From contig NZ_BMIH01000002.1 of the NCBI RefSeq assembly GCF_014641735.1, positions 248,001-312,000 on the forward strand: a stretch of DNA of 64,000 bases. Direction: 5' to 3'. Shown piece by piece: positions 25,802 through 34,109 of the stretch. The first letter of the stretch is position 1. Each line of letters begins with the position of its first letter. Both the position numbers and the translations under genes were made by a program. The notes beneath the pieces were generated by a model. That model did no database searches and was not told where the DNA came from. It saw nothing but the letters and a program-made list of their open reading frames with translations. Origin of the DNA: Sphingomonas metalli (GTDB lineage Bacteria > Pseudomonadota > Alphaproteobacteria > Sphingomonadales > Sphingomonadaceae).

Positions 25802-26935
25802 ATGTTCCACACCTATATGCTGCGCTGCTCCGACGGCAGCTACTATATTGGCCACACCGACGCGCTGGACCGCCGTATCGCGCAGCATAATGCCGGAGAG
25901 ATCGCTGGCTACACTCAGCGACGACGGCCCGTATCGTTGGTCTGGGCGCAAGCATTCCCGTCACGACTCGAAGCATTGGAAGCCGAACGTCAGCTCAAGG
26001 GCTGGTCGCGCGCGAAGAAGGAAGCGCTGATCGCCGGCGACTGGGCAGCGGTGAGAACCCTCGCCAGCCGGGCTGTCCTTCGAGACGCCGCTTCGCCGGG
26101 CTCAGCGGCTCCTCAGGACGAACGTCCCGATCTACAATGCCCCGTTCGTCCTGAGGAGGGACTGAGCGAAGGCGAAGGCCCGTCTCGAAGGACCAAGATG
26201 ACCCCCACCCCACCCCCCGCCATCATCCTCGTCCGCCCGCAGCTCGGCGAGAATATCGGCAAGGCCGCGCGCGCCATGCTGAACTTCGGGCTGACCGAGA
26301 TGCGCCTCGTCGCTCCGCGCGACGGCTGGCCCAACCCGGCCGCCGGCCCCGCGGCCTCGGGGGCGGACATCGTGCTCGAACGCGCCCGGGTCTTCGACAG
26401 CGTCGCCGACGCCGTGGCCGACTGCGCGCATGTCTACGCCACCACCGTCCGCAAGCGCGGTGTGACCAAGCCCGTCGTGACGCCCGAAGAGGCTGCGCGC
26501 GCCGTTCACAGCGGCCCGGGTCGCAGCGCGATCCTGTTCGGGCCCGAGCGGTCCGGGCTGGAGACCGACGACGTGGCGCTCGCCCGCACCATCGTCACCG
26601 TGCCGATCAATCCGGAGTTCGGCAGCCTCAACCTCGCCCAGGCGGTGATCCTGGTCGCCTATGAATGGTCGAAGCATGTCGCGGGCGACGCGCTGGCCCA
26701 GCCGCCCGAGACCGAGCTGCCGCCCCCCGCCCCGCAGGGCGAGCTGGACGGGATGATCGCCCAGCTCGACGCGATGCTGGAGCAGGCGAACTTCTTCTTC
26801 CCGCCCGACCGCACCCCCGCCACCCGGCGGACGCTGCGGACGCTGCTCACCAAGCCCGGCTGGTCGACCCAGGAGGTGCGCACCCTGCGCGGTGTCCTGT
26901 CGGCGCTGGACGGCGCGAAGGCACGGCGGGGCTAG
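25802..26935 (+). CDS. GIY-YIG nuclease domain fused in frame to TrmJ-type methyltransferase
   Basis: A single uninterrupted 377-codon frame. Residues about 1-92 are a GIY-YIG domain of the YhbQ/UPF0213 type (TYMLRCSDGSYYIGHTDALDRR, here cited by its YYIGHT core, and QLKGWSRAKKEALI). Residues about 93-132 are low-complexity sequence translated from a REP-like palindrome pair (26073-26193). Residues 133-377 are a complete TrmJ. No stop separates the domains, so the GIY-YIG protein can only be made as the fusion unless the sequence hides a frameshift. I know of no such natural fusion family; the internal trmJ start below is the likely functional one for the methyltransferase. Confidence 0.7.
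   Translation: MFHTYMLRCSDGSYYIGHTDALDRRIAQHNAGEIAGYTQRRRPVSLVWAQAFPSRLEALEAERQLKGWSRAKKEALIAGDWAAVRTLASRAVLRDAASPGSAAPQDERPDLQCPVRPEEGLSEGEGPSRRTKMTPTPPPAIILVRPQLGENIGKAARAMLNFGLTEMRLVAPRDGWPNPAAGPAASGADIVLERARVFDSVADAVADCAHVYATTVRKRGVTKPVVTPEEAARAVHSGPGRSAILFGPERSGLETDDVALARTIVTVPINPEFGSLNLAQAVILVAYEWSKHVAGDALAQPPETELPPPAPQGELDGMIAQLDAMLEQANFFFPPDRTPATRRTLRTLLTKPGWSTQEVRTLRGVLSALDGAKARRG
26073..26193. repeat. REP-like family D, inverted pair inside a reading frame
   Basis: Two arms in opposite orientation (26073-26124 and 26142-26193) flank a short spacer. Each has the GTTCGTCCTGAGG...TCGAAGGAC form. The pair is read through in frame between the GIY-YIG and TrmJ domains, and its end GAAGGAC lies 5 bases before the internal trmJ ATG. 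Confidence 0.8.
26198..26935 (+). CDS. trmJ: tRNA (cytidine/uridine-2'-O)-methyltransferase TrmJ (internal start)
   Basis: This 245-aa SPOUT enzyme uses SAM to 2'-O-methylate position 32 of tRNAs. IILVRPQLGENIGKAARAMLNFGL is motif-1-like (cite LGENIGKAARAMLNFGL). LFGPERSGLETDDVA and NPEFGSLNLAQAV are SPOUT motifs 2 and 3 that form the trefoil knot. The C-terminal tail has NFFFPPDRTPATRRTLRTLL, typical of TrmJ. The ATG at 26198 has a good GAAGGA 5-11 bases upstream and gives the normal family length, though the frame also continues upstream into the GIY-YIG domain. It overlaps the convergent chorismate mutase stop by 4 bases. Confidence 0.9.
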   Translation: MTPTPPPAIILVRPQLGENIGKAARAMLNFGLTEMRLVAPRDGWPNPAAGPAASGADIVLERARVFDSVADAVADCAHVYATTVRKRGVTKPVVTPEEAARAVHSGPGRSAILFGPERSGLETDDVALARTIVTVPINPEFGSLNLAQAVILVAYEWSKHVAGDALAQPPETELPPPAPQGELDGMIAQLDAMLEQANFFFPPDRTPATRRTLRTLLTKPGWSTQEVRTLRGVLSALDGAKARRG

Positions 26936-27261
26936 CCCCGCGTTCGGTCGAAGGTCGCCAGCTCATAGGCGATCGAGGCTTCGACCAGCTGCTCCCACAG
27001 CGCGGCGATGATGTCGGCCGGCGCGCCCGCCTCTTCGGCGGCGCGGCGCGCCTGCGCGATCACCGTCGCCTTGCGCGCCTCGTCCCGCACCGCGCCCCGA
27101 TCCGGCTTGATCCGCGCGGCGGCCGCCATGAAGCGGAAGCGCCGCGCCAGCAACGCCACCAGCTCGCGGTCGAGCGCGTCGACGCCCGCGCGCACCTCGG
27201 CCATGGTCGTGCAGGCGGCGGGATCCGGAGCAGGCGCGGCGGTCGACATGCGCGTTGCCAT
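26932..27261 (-). CDS. Chorismate mutase, AroQ class
   Basis: This 109-aa all-helical enzyme converts chorismate to prephenate for Phe/Tyr synthesis. VRAGVDALDRELVALLARRF, MAAAARIK, RDEARKATVIAQAR and IIAALWEQLVEASI are the conserved helices with the active-site Arg and Lys residues and the terminal Glu. The protein is monofunctional; no prephenate dehydratase or dehydrogenase domain is attached. The start could be the first ATG (27261) or the one four codons later. It overlaps trmJ tail-to-tail by 4 bases. Confidence 0.9.
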   Translation of the reverse strand: MATRMSTAAPAPDPAACTTMAEVRAGVDALDRELVALLARRFRFMAAAARIKPDRGAVRDEARKATVIAQARRAAEEAGAPADIIAALWEQLVEASIAYELATFDRTRG

Positions 27262-27353
27262 AACGGCTCATCGCCGGGTCGCAACCGGATCGACAGGCTC
27301 CGTTCGCGCGACTAGGGTCGGGATCGAGAATGATCGCGGGGGGAAACCGATCT

Positions 27354-27584
27354 ATGTCCTTCATTTTGCTCGCAGCCCTGGCCATGCAGGCGGCGCCGGT
27401 GCCGGCCGCCAAGAGCCCGAACGACAAGAAGATCTGCAAGATGTTCGCCTCCACCGGCTCGCGGCTCGGCGGCAAGCGCATCTGCAAGACGGCCCATGAG
27501 TGGGACGAGGAAGAGGTCAGTGCGCGGCGCGAGATCGACACCATGCGCAACAATGCCGCACGGGTCACGCCCGGAGGCGGCTGA
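27354..27584 (+). CDS. Small secreted two-cysteine protein, function unknown
   Basis: This 76-aa protein starts at MSFILLAALAMQAAPVPAAKS, where the first 17 residues look like a short signal peptide. The mature part has KICKMFASTGSRLGGKRICK, with two cysteines 17 residues apart and a TGSRLG-x-KR core, then TAHEWDEEEVSARREIDTM. A GGGGGGAAA ribosome site lies upstream; a start 8 codons earlier is less likely. Similar short periplasmic proteins with this core are known to me in sphingomonads, without assigned function. It stands alone between aroQ and rpsD. Confidence 0.75.
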   Translation: MSFILLAALAMQAAPVPAAKSPNDKKICKMFASTGSRLGGKRICKTAHEWDEEEVSARREIDTMRNNAARVTPGGG

Positions 27585-27776
27585 CCGGCGTCCGACAGAC
27601 CGAGCTTGACGCGGCGGCCGGCTTTGGCTAGGCGCGCCCCTTCGCAATCGGCCCCGCACCCCGGTGAAGCGGCGGCCCTGCCCTCCTGAAAACGGATCAG
27701 CAGCGCGATACCGGGATCTGTCCCGCCAGCCTTCGGGCCGGCGGAATCGTCGTTCGCATATTGCCAAGGATTACGC

Positions 27777-28391
27777 ATGTCGAAGCGTGCAAGCGCCAAG
27801 TACAAACTCGATCGCCGGATGGGCGAGAACATCTGGGGTCGTCCGAAGTCGCCGGTCAACAAGCGCGAATACGGCCCCGGCCAGCACGGCCAGCGCCGCA
27901 AGGGCAAGGTGTCGGACTTCGGCATCCAGCTTCGCGCCAAGCAGAAGCTCAAGGGCTATTACGGCGACGTCACCGAGAAGCAGTTCAAGCAGTGCTATCA
28001 GGAGGCCGCCCGGATGAAGGGCGACACCAGCCAGAACCTGATCGGCCTGCTCGAGCAGCGCCTCGACATGATCGTCTATCGCGCCAAGTTCGCGCCGACG
28101 ATCTTCGCCGCCCGTCAGCTGGTCAGCCACGGCCACATCCGCGTCAATGGCGTGAAGTGCAACGTCGCATCGCGCCGCTGCTTCGTCGGCGACGAGATCA
28201 CGCTGGGCAGCAAGGCCAAGGAAATGGCATTGGTGCTCGAGGCGCAGAACCTCGCCGAGCGTGAGATCCCCGACTATGTCGCGCCCGACGGCAACGCCAA
28301 GATCACCTTCGTGCGCGTTCCGACGCTCGACGAGGTGCCCTATCCGGTGAAGATGGAGCCGAACCTGGTCGTCGAGTTCTACTCGCGCTGA
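27777..28391 (+). CDS. rpsD: 30S ribosomal protein S4
   Basis: This 204-aa primary 16S-binding protein begins [21 protein letters not shown]. It continues with [19 protein letters not shown] and contains the S4 RNA-binding domain ([35 protein letters not shown]). It is the zinc-less form, lacking the N-terminal cysteine cluster. AAGGA precedes the ATG. It is monocistronic here, with a strong intrinsic terminator 30 bases after the stop; a TTGACG element at 27606 may be its -35. Confidence 0.97.
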   Translation: MSKRASAKYKLDRRMGENIWGRPKSPVNKREYGPGQHGQRRKGKVSDFGIQLRAKQKLKGYYGDVTEKQFKQCYQEAARMKGDTSQNLIGLLEQRLDMIVYRAKFAPTIFAARQLVSHGHIRVNGVKCNVASRRCFVGDEITLGSKAKEMALVLEAQNLAEREIPDYVAPDGNAKITFVRVPTLDEVPYPVKMEPNLVVEFYSR

Positions 28392-28420
28392 TCGGGTCCT
28401 CCGCACCGGCGGAGACACCG

Positions 28421-28453
28421 AAAAAGGCGGTCCCTCGCGGGGCCGCCTTTTTT
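28421..28453 (+). terminator. Intrinsic terminator after rpsD
   Basis: A 9-bp GC-rich stem (28426-28434 with 28439-28447) has a TCGC loop, an upstream A-run and a downstream TTTTTT (28448-28453). The A-tract on the left would give a T-run on the minus strand too. Confidence 0.92.
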
Positions 28454-28516
28454 CGTAAAGGCCGCGGCTGTTCGGGGGCATCGGATCGTATCGCGCCAAG
28501 CGGGTGCCTTCTCCTG

Positions 28517-28586
28517 ACCGTTCGTGCTGAGCGAAGTCGAAGCACGGTGGGTCTCAGGCCCTTCGACGACGCTCAGGGCGAACGGT
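28517..28586. repeat. REP-like element, family D
   Basis: CCGTTCGTGCTGAGCGAAG... is followed by an inverted CCCTTCGACGACGCTCAGGGCGAACGG arm (quoted by its start, CCCTTCGACGACGCTCAGGG). It lies between the rpsD terminator and the N-acetyltransferase stop. Confidence 0.8.
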
Positions 28587-28616
28587 CGGGGTCAGCTCCG
28601 GCATAGGGCGCCCACC

Positions 28617-29447
28617 CTAAAACACGCCCAGCGCCGCCACCTCCTCGACGCTGAGATCGATCCCGAACATCAGGCTCAGCCGCATCCGGTACACCCGCGG
28701 ATCGGTGATCGCGCCGGCATTCTCCGTCCCCGCCGCCACCCGCCGATAGTGCGCGTCGGTCAAGGACGCGAAGCCATGCGGCAGCACGATGCTGGCGATC
28801 CGCAAGGTGGTGAAGCGCGTTCCCGGCGCGGTGGAGGCCCAGAGATTGCCCATCGCCAGGTCGGCCGCCACCGCGGGCTCGCCGCTGAAGCTGTACTGCG
28901 CCTGCCATCCGTCATGCGAGCCGCGTCCGTCGGTGGAGGCCGCGGGGCCGTGCCGCTCCAGCACCCAGCCATGCGCCGCATCGCGGATCAGACGGAAGCG
29001 CGCGCCATCGGGCGCCTCCGCTTCCGCGCCCTCCTCCAGCGGCAGGATCGGCGAATAGGCGCCGCCGAATCCCGGATCGGCGATCCAGGCGCGGCCATCG
29101 GCCTCGACCAGGCTGAAGGTGTGGGTCAGCGGCGGCACCGCGTCTTCCGCCGGATCGACGCCGAGCCACACGCGCGCGAGCAGCGGCTGGTGCGCGAAGC
29201 CGAGCGCGGACAGCGCATCGCCGAACAGCCGGTTCTGCTCGAAGCAATAGCCGCCGCGCCGGGTGGTGACGAGCTTGGCGAACACCGCCTCGCTGTCGAT
29301 TGCGATGCCGCGACCGAGGATGACGTCGAGATTTTCGAACGGGATTGCCAGCCGATGCGCGCGTTGCAGGCGGGCCAGCCCCGCCGCATCGCGGGTCGGA
29401 CGGGCAGGCATGTCGATACGGGTGAGATAGGCGTCGAGGTCGAACAT
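28617..29447 (-). CDS. Arylamine N-acetyltransferase
   Basis: This 276-aa acetyl-CoA-dependent enzyme has the full Cys-His-Asp triad: Cys68 in RRGGYCFEQN, His109 in LTHTFSLVE and Asp124 in WIADPGFGG. The start at MFDLDAYLTRI (29447) matches the family; the frame continues 28 codons upstream without similarity. It acetylates arylamines or hydrazines, and in some bacteria it takes part in biosynthetic amide formation; the natural substrate is unknown. It lies 52 bases downstream of the acyl-CoA dehydrogenase on the same strand. Confidence 0.92.
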   Translation of the reverse strand: MFDLDAYLTRIDMPARPTRDAAGLARLQRAHRLAIPFENLDVILGRGIAIDSEAVFAKLVTTRRGGYCFEQNRLFGDALSALGFAHQPLLARVWLGVDPAEDAVPPLTHTFSLVEADGRAWIADPGFGGAYSPILPLEEGAEAEAPDGARFRLIRDAAHGWVLERHGPAASTDGRGSHDGWQAQYSFSGEPAVAADLAMGNLWASTAPGTRFTTLRIASIVLPHGFASLTDAHYRRVAAGTENAGAITDPRVYRMRLSLMFGIDLSVEEVAALGVF

Positions 29448-29499
29448 GCCGACGCGTCTAGCGGCACGGGCCGGCGGTAGCGACGGAAAAGGCGCGCCC

Positions 29500-31203
29500 C
29501 TAGGCCGCCAGCGCCTCCGCCTCCAGCGCATAGAGGATATCGGCCGACGCGGTCGCCGCGGCGTGAAGGCCGTGCGCCTCGGGCACGATCTGGTCGAGAT
29601 AGAAGCGCGCGACCGCCCGCTTGCCCCTGCCGAAGGCGTCGTCGCCGGCGGCCCGCGCCTGCCGCTCCAGCAGCCAGCCCGCCGCGGCGACCGACACCAT
29701 GGTCAGGAACGGATAGCTGCCGGCCAGCCGGTCGTCGGGGGCCGCGGCGGCGAGGTGCCGGCCCGTCGCCTCGCACAGGTCGATCAGCTGGACGAGGGCG
29801 GGCGCCTCCGCCTCGCCCCGCATGTCGGCGACCAGCGCGGCAAAGGCCGATCCGCCGCCCAGCGCCAGCTTGCGGCCGACCAGATCGGCCGCCTGGATGC
29901 CGTTCGTGCCCTCGTAGATCGGGGTGATCCGGGCGTCGCGATAGAAGCGCGCCGCGCCCGTCTCCTCGATATAGCCCATGCCGCCATGCACCTGCACACC
30001 GATGCTGGCGACCTCGCAGCCCAGATCGGTGCCGTGCGCCTTGGCCAGCGGGGTCATGAGCTCCAGCCGGTCGCGCGCCGCCGCATCGCCCAGCGCCGCG
30101 CGGTCGACCTGGCCGGCGGCATAATAGACCAGCGCGCGCGCGGCCTGGGTCTGCGCCTTCATCCGCATCAGCATGCGGCGGACGTCGGGATGCTCGGCGA
30201 TCGGCACCGCCGCCCCGCCGCGCGCGCCCTGCACCCGGTCGAGCGCGTAGCCGATCGCCTTCTGCGTCGCGGCCTCCGCGACCTGCACGCCCTGCAGTCC
30301 GACATTGAGGCGCGCATTGTTCATCATGGTGAACATCGCGCGCATCCCGCCATGCTCGGGGCCGATCAGCTCGCCGATGCAATCGTCATGATCGCCGAAG
30401 GAGAGCACGCAGGTGGGCGACGCATGCAGCCCCATCTTGTGCTCGATCGACACGACCCGGATGTCGTTGGGCTCGGCCGGATTTCCGTCCGCGTCGAGGC
30501 GGAACTTGGGCACCAGGAACAGGCTGATCCCCCGCGTCCCCGGCGGCGCGTCGGGCGTACGCGCGAGCACGAGATGGACGATGTTTCCCGCCATGTCGTG
30601 GTCGCCGAACGAAATGAAGATCTTGGTGCCGCGGATGCTCCACGTGCCGTCGCCGCGCGGGGTGGCGGTGGTGCGCAGCGCGCCGACATCGCTGCCCGCC
30701 TGCGGCTCGGTCAGGTTCATCGTGCCGGTCCACTCGCCGGTCGCGAGCTTCGGCAGGTAGAGCGACTGCTGCGCCTGGCTGCCATGATGCGCCAGCGCCT
30801 CGATCGCGCCCACGGTCAGCGTCGGGCACAGTGCGAAACCCGTGTTCGCGCCGCCCAGCGTCTCCAGCACCGCGGTCTGGAGCGCGAAGGGCAGCCCCTG
30901 CCCGCCCCAGGCTTCGGGCGCGCCGATCGTGCCCCAGCCGCCCTCGACATAGGCGCGATAGGCCTCCGGATAGCCGGCCGGCATCGTGACGCCTTCGGGC
31001 GTCCAGCGCGGTCCCTCGCTGTCGCCGCGTTCGGCCAGCGGCTCCCACTCGCCCGCGGCGAACTGCCCCGCCCCCTCCAGCACCGCATCGACGACATCGT
31101 CGGAGGCGGCGGCGAAGCGATCGGTGGCGGCGAGCTCCGCCAGACCGGCGACGTGGTCGAGGACGAAGCGCTGCTCGGCGACGGGGGGCGTGAAAGGCAC
31201 CAT
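29500..31203 (-). CDS. Acyl-CoA dehydrogenase, long C-terminal type (DmdC-like)
   Basis: This 567-aa FAD flavoprotein oxidises an acyl-CoA to the 2-enoyl-CoA. MNLTEPQAGSDVGALRT is the FAD/substrate loop, IRGTKIFISFGDHDM the middle domain, and RITPIYEGTNGIQAADLVGRK carries the catalytic glutamate (cited by YEGTNGIQ). The extra C-terminal domain and overall length fit the group that includes 3-methylmercaptopropionyl-CoA dehydrogenase DmdC, but substrate cannot be inferred. The ATG at 31203 has GGAGAG upstream. Only 33 bases separate its start from the divergent tsaC start. Confidence 0.92.
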   Translation of the reverse strand: MVPFTPPVAEQRFVLDHVAGLAELAATDRFAAASDDVVDAVLEGAGQFAAGEWEPLAERGDSEGPRWTPEGVTMPAGYPEAYRAYVEGGWGTIGAPEAWGGQGLPFALQTAVLETLGGANTGFALCPTLTVGAIEALAHHGSQAQQSLYLPKLATGEWTGTMNLTEPQAGSDVGALRTTATPRGDGTWSIRGTKIFISFGDHDMAGNIVHLVLARTPDAPPGTRGISLFLVPKFRLDADGNPAEPNDIRVVSIEHKMGLHASPTCVLSFGDHDDCIGELIGPEHGGMRAMFTMMNNARLNVGLQGVQVAEAATQKAIGYALDRVQGARGGAAVPIAEHPDVRRMLMRMKAQTQAARALVYYAAGQVDRAALGDAAARDRLELMTPLAKAHGTDLGCEVASIGVQVHGGMGYIEETGAARFYRDARITPIYEGTNGIQAADLVGRKLALGGGSAFAALVADMRGEAEAPALVQLIDLCEATGRHLAAAAPDDRLAGSYPFLTMVSVAAAGWLLERQARAAGDDAFGRGKRAVARFYLDQIVPEAHGLHAAATASADILYALEAEALAA

Positions 31204-31224
31204 TCTCTCCACGGTTTTGGCTGG

Positions 31225-31230
31225 TATAGG
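31225..31230 (+). promoter_or_regulatory. Candidate -10 element implying leaderless tsaC mRNA
   Basis: TATAGG lies 6 bases before the tsaC ATG, so transcription would start at or next to the A of the ATG. No good Shine-Dalgarno sequence precedes this gene. No clear -35 was found, so the site is tentative. Confidence 0.35.
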
Positions 31231-31236
31231 CACAGG

Positions 31237-32175
31237 ATGACGATCGCCGCAAACCCCCTCGTTCGACGTTACGGCACGGCCGCCATCGAAGAGGCGGCGC
31301 AGGTAATTCGTAGTGGCGGTATCGTCGCGATCCCGACCGAGACGGTCTATGGCCTCGCCGCCGACGCAGGTGACGCCGCGGCAGTGGCGCGCATCTACGC
31401 GGCCAAGGGGCGGCCGAGCTTCAACCCGTTGATCGTGCACGTGCCCGACCTCGCCGCCGCTGAGGCGCTGGCCGTGTTCGACGGTGATGCCCGGGCGCTG
31501 GCGGAGGCGTTCTGGCCCGGCCCGCTGACGTTGGTGCTGCCGCTGCGGCCCGGCGCACCGATCGCGTCGCTGGTGACAGCGGGACTGGAGACGATCGCCC
31601 TGCGGGTGCCGGCCCATCGCGCGATCCGCGCGCTGCTGGCGGCGACCGGCCGTCCGCTGGCCGCGCCCTCGGCCAATCGCAGCAATCATCTCAGCCCGAC
31701 CCGCGCCGCGCATGTCGTCGCCAGCCTGGGCGCGGCGGCCGGTCTGGTGATCGACGACGGCGCCTGCACCGCAGGGGTGGAGTCGACGATCGTGCACGGG
31801 CGGCAGGTGCTGCGCCCCGGCCCGATCCCGGCGGATGCGATCGCCGCGGTGCTGGGGGCGGTAGAGGAAGCGCGCGACGGCAGCCGGATCGTCGCACCGG
31901 GACAGCTCGCGGTTCACTATGCCCCGGTCAAGCCGCTGCGCCTGAACGCGACGGAGCGCCGGGCGGACGAATGGCTGATCGGCTTCGGCGACGTTGCCGG
32001 CCACGATACGCTGTCGGCGAGCGGCGATCTTGTGGAAGCGGCGGCGAGGCTGTTCGACGCGCTGCACAGGGCGGACGCCTCAAACGCCGCTGCGCTCGCG
32101 GTGGCCCCCGTTCCCGACGACGGCATAGGCGCCGCCATCAATGACCGCCTGCGCCGGGCGGCGGCGCGATCATAG
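31237..32175 (+). CDS. tsaC: L-threonylcarbamoyladenylate synthase (Sua5 form)
   Basis: This 312-aa enzyme makes threonylcarbamoyl-AMP for the universal tRNA t6A37 modification. The YrdC domain has GGIVAIPTETVYGLAADA, KGRPSFNPLIVHV, FWPGPLTLVLPL and the SPSAN-like PLAAPSANRSNHLSPT. A C-terminal Sua5 domain follows (IVAPGQLAVHYAPVKPL). It is the long Sua5 type rather than the short TsaC. It is divergent from the acyl-CoA dehydrogenase with a 33-bp gap and is possibly leaderless. Confidence 0.94.
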   Translation: MTIAANPLVRRYGTAAIEEAAQVIRSGGIVAIPTETVYGLAADAGDAAAVARIYAAKGRPSFNPLIVHVPDLAAAEALAVFDGDARALAEAFWPGPLTLVLPLRPGAPIASLVTAGLETIALRVPAHRAIRALLAATGRPLAAPSANRSNHLSPTRAAHVVASLGAAAGLVIDDGACTAGVESTIVHGRQVLRPGPIPADAIAAVLGAVEEARDGSRIVAPGQLAVHYAPVKPLRLNATERRADEWLIGFGDVAGHDTLSASGDLVEAAARLFDALHRADASNAAALAVAPVPDDGIGAAINDRLRRAAARS

Positions 32176-32274
32176 GCCTCCGCGCGCCTCCCATGCCGTT
32201 TGTGCCGGGCCTGTCGAGGCAAGGCCCTTCGAGAAGCCTAGGCCGACCGGATGTGGAGCGGCCGCGCCGTCAAA

Positions 32275-32416
32275 GATCCTCCCCACAGCGTGGGGAGGGG
32301 GACCGCGCCAAAGGCGTGGTGGAGGGGGTTTGCCGCGCACGGCTCGCTCGCGGCGGCGCCCCTCCACCACCGGCCTGGCGGCCGGCGGCCCCCCTCCCCG
32401 CGGAGCGGGGAGGATC
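32275..32416. repeat. REP-like element, family A, inverted pair
   Basis: GATCCTCCCCACAGCGTGGG... runs to ...GAGCGGGGAGGATC, two inverted arms of the same family as 15561-15701. It fills most of the 250-bp spacer between tsaC and msrA. Confidence 0.85.
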
Positions 32417-32425
32417 TCGTCGGCC

Positions 32426-32965
32426 CTAAGCCGTCACCGCCTTCGACCGCGCCGCGAAGCTCTTGCGCAGCTTCTGCAGCTTGGGCGGGATCACCGCCAT
32501 GCAATAGGGATTGGAGCGGCCCGACGTCTCCCAATAGTCCTGATGGTAATCCTCCGCCGGATACCAATTGTCCGCCTGCTCGATCGTGGTGACGATCGGC
32601 CTGTCCAGTCCCTGCTGCGCGCGGGCGATCGCCTGGTTCGCCTGCTCTTCCTGCATCACCGTCGCCGGGAAGATGGCGGAGCGATACTGGGTGCCCACGT
32701 CGTTGCCCTGCCGGTTCAGCTGGGTCGGATCATGCGTCGCGAAGAAGATGTCGAGGATGTCGGCGATGTCGATCTTCTCGGGATCGAAGCCGACCCGGAT
32801 CGCCTCGGCATGGCCGGTGTCGCCGCCGCAGACCTGCTTGTAGGTCGGGTTTTCGACATGGCCGCCGATATAGCCGCTCTCGACGCTCTCCACCCCGATC
32901 ACGTCCTTGAAGACGGCCTCGGTGCACCAGAAGCAGCCGCCGGCCAGGGTCACATATTCGGTCAT
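32426..32965 (-). CDS. msrA: Peptide methionine sulfoxide reductase MsrA
   Basis: This 179-aa enzyme reduces methionine-S-sulfoxide in oxidised proteins. It has the catalytic motif [11 protein letters not shown], the substrate-binding [24 protein letters not shown] (cited by [14 protein letters not shown]), and [16 protein letters not shown]. Residues [10 protein letters not shown] complete the signature. An AAGGAG ribosome site precedes the ATG. It is divergent from galE with a 64-bp gap. Confidence 0.96.
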   Translation of the reverse strand: MTEYVTLAGGCFWCTEAVFKDVIGVESVESGYIGGHVENPTYKQVCGGDTGHAEAIRVGFDPEKIDIADILDIFFATHDPTQLNRQGNDVGTQYRSAIFPATVMQEEQANQAIARAQQGLDRPIVTTIEQADNWYPAEDYHQDYWETSGRSNPYCMAVIPPKLQKLRKSFAARSKAVTA

Positions 32966-33029
32966 TCCAGGGTCTCCTTTGCAGCCGATGTAGGAAGCCG
33001 CTAGGGCGCCCGCAAAGGGAGACCGATCG

Positions 33030-34025
33030 ATGGCGGTGATGGTGACGGGCGGCGCGGGCTATATCGGCAGCCATGCGGTGCTGGCCCTGCTGGATGCGGG
33101 GCACGAGGTGGTGGTTATCGACAACCTCGTCACCGGCTTCGCCTGGGCGGTCGATCCACGCGCCACTCTGGTCCAGTGCGACGTCGCCGACGAGGGCCGC
33201 GTCCGCGCCGCGATCCGCGGCCATCATGTCGATGCGATCCTGCACTTCGCCGGTTCGGTGGTGGTGCCGGAGTCGGTGTCCGACCCGCTCAAATACTATC
33301 GCAACAACACCGTCGCCTCCCGCGCGCTACTCGAAAGCGCGGTGTGCGAGGGGGTAAGGCACTTCATCTTCTCCTCCACCGCCGCCACCTACGGCACGCC
33401 CGAAAGGGTGCCGGTCGCGGAAGGTGACCCCACCGTGCCGATCAATCCCTATGGCATGTCGAAGCTGATGACGGAGGCGATGCTGCGCGACGTCGCGGCG
33501 GCGCATCCGATCAACTATGCGGTGCTGCGCTATTTCAACGTCGCCGGCGCCGATCCGCAGGGCCGCTCGGGCCAGTCGACCGCGGGCGCGACCCACCTCA
33601 TCAAGGTCGCGGTCGAGGCGGCGACGGGCCGGCGTTCGCACGTCTCGATCTTCGGCACCGACTTCCCGACCCGCGACGGCACCGGCGTGCGCGACTATAT
33701 CCACGTCCATGATCTGGCGAAGGCGCATGTTGCCGCGCTCGACCTGCTGCGCGCCGATCCCTCGCTCAACCACACGCTCAACGCCGGCTATGGCCGCGGC
33801 TTCTCGGTGGCGGAGGTCCTCGATGCGGTCGACCGCGTCACCAACATGACGATCGAGCGCCGGCTGGAGGGCCGCCGCGCCGGCGATCCCGCCGAGCTGG
33901 TCGCCGACAATCGCGCGATCCTCGCGACACTCGACTGGCGACCGGAGCGCGACGATCTCGACCTGATCGTCCGCGACGCGCTGGCCTGGGAACGCCGCCT
34001 CGCCGAGCGGGACGCGGAGGATTAG
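33030..34025 (+). CDS. galE: UDP-glucose 4-epimerase
   Basis: This 331-aa enzyme interconverts UDP-glucose and UDP-galactose for surface polysaccharides. It has the Rossmann motif [18 protein letters not shown], the catalytic Ser in [10 protein letters not shown] and the YxxxK in [26 protein letters not shown] and [17 protein letters not shown] are typical of GalE. It is distinct from the low-GC SDR at 21447. AAGGGAG precedes the ATG. A family D repeat follows the gene. Confidence 0.94.
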   Translation: MAVMVTGGAGYIGSHAVLALLDAGHEVVVIDNLVTGFAWAVDPRATLVQCDVADEGRVRAAIRGHHVDAILHFAGSVVVPESVSDPLKYYRNNTVASRALLESAVCEGVRHFIFSSTAATYGTPERVPVAEGDPTVPINPYGMSKLMTEAMLRDVAAAHPINYAVLRYFNVAGADPQGRSGQSTAGATHLIKVAVEAATGRRSHVSIFGTDFPTRDGTGVRDYIHVHDLAKAHVAALDLLRADPSLNHTLNAGYGRGFSVAEVLDAVDRVTNMTIERRLEGRRAGDPAELVADNRAILATLDWRPERDDLDLIVRDALAWERRLAERDAED

Positions 34026-34047
34026 GGCCGATCGGCGCGACCCCGAC

Positions 34048-34106
34048 CCGTTCGTGCCGAGCGACGTCGAAGCACAGGTGAGTCTCAGGCCCTTCGACTG
34101 CGCCTT
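34048..34106. repeat. REP-like element, family D (one arm incomplete)
   Basis: CCGTTCGTGCCGAGCGACGTCG... ends in CCCTTCGACTGCGC and then stops short at the PAP2 gene's TAG, so the right arm looks truncated. It separates the convergent galE and PAP2 genes. Confidence 0.7.
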
Positions 34107-34109
34107 GCC

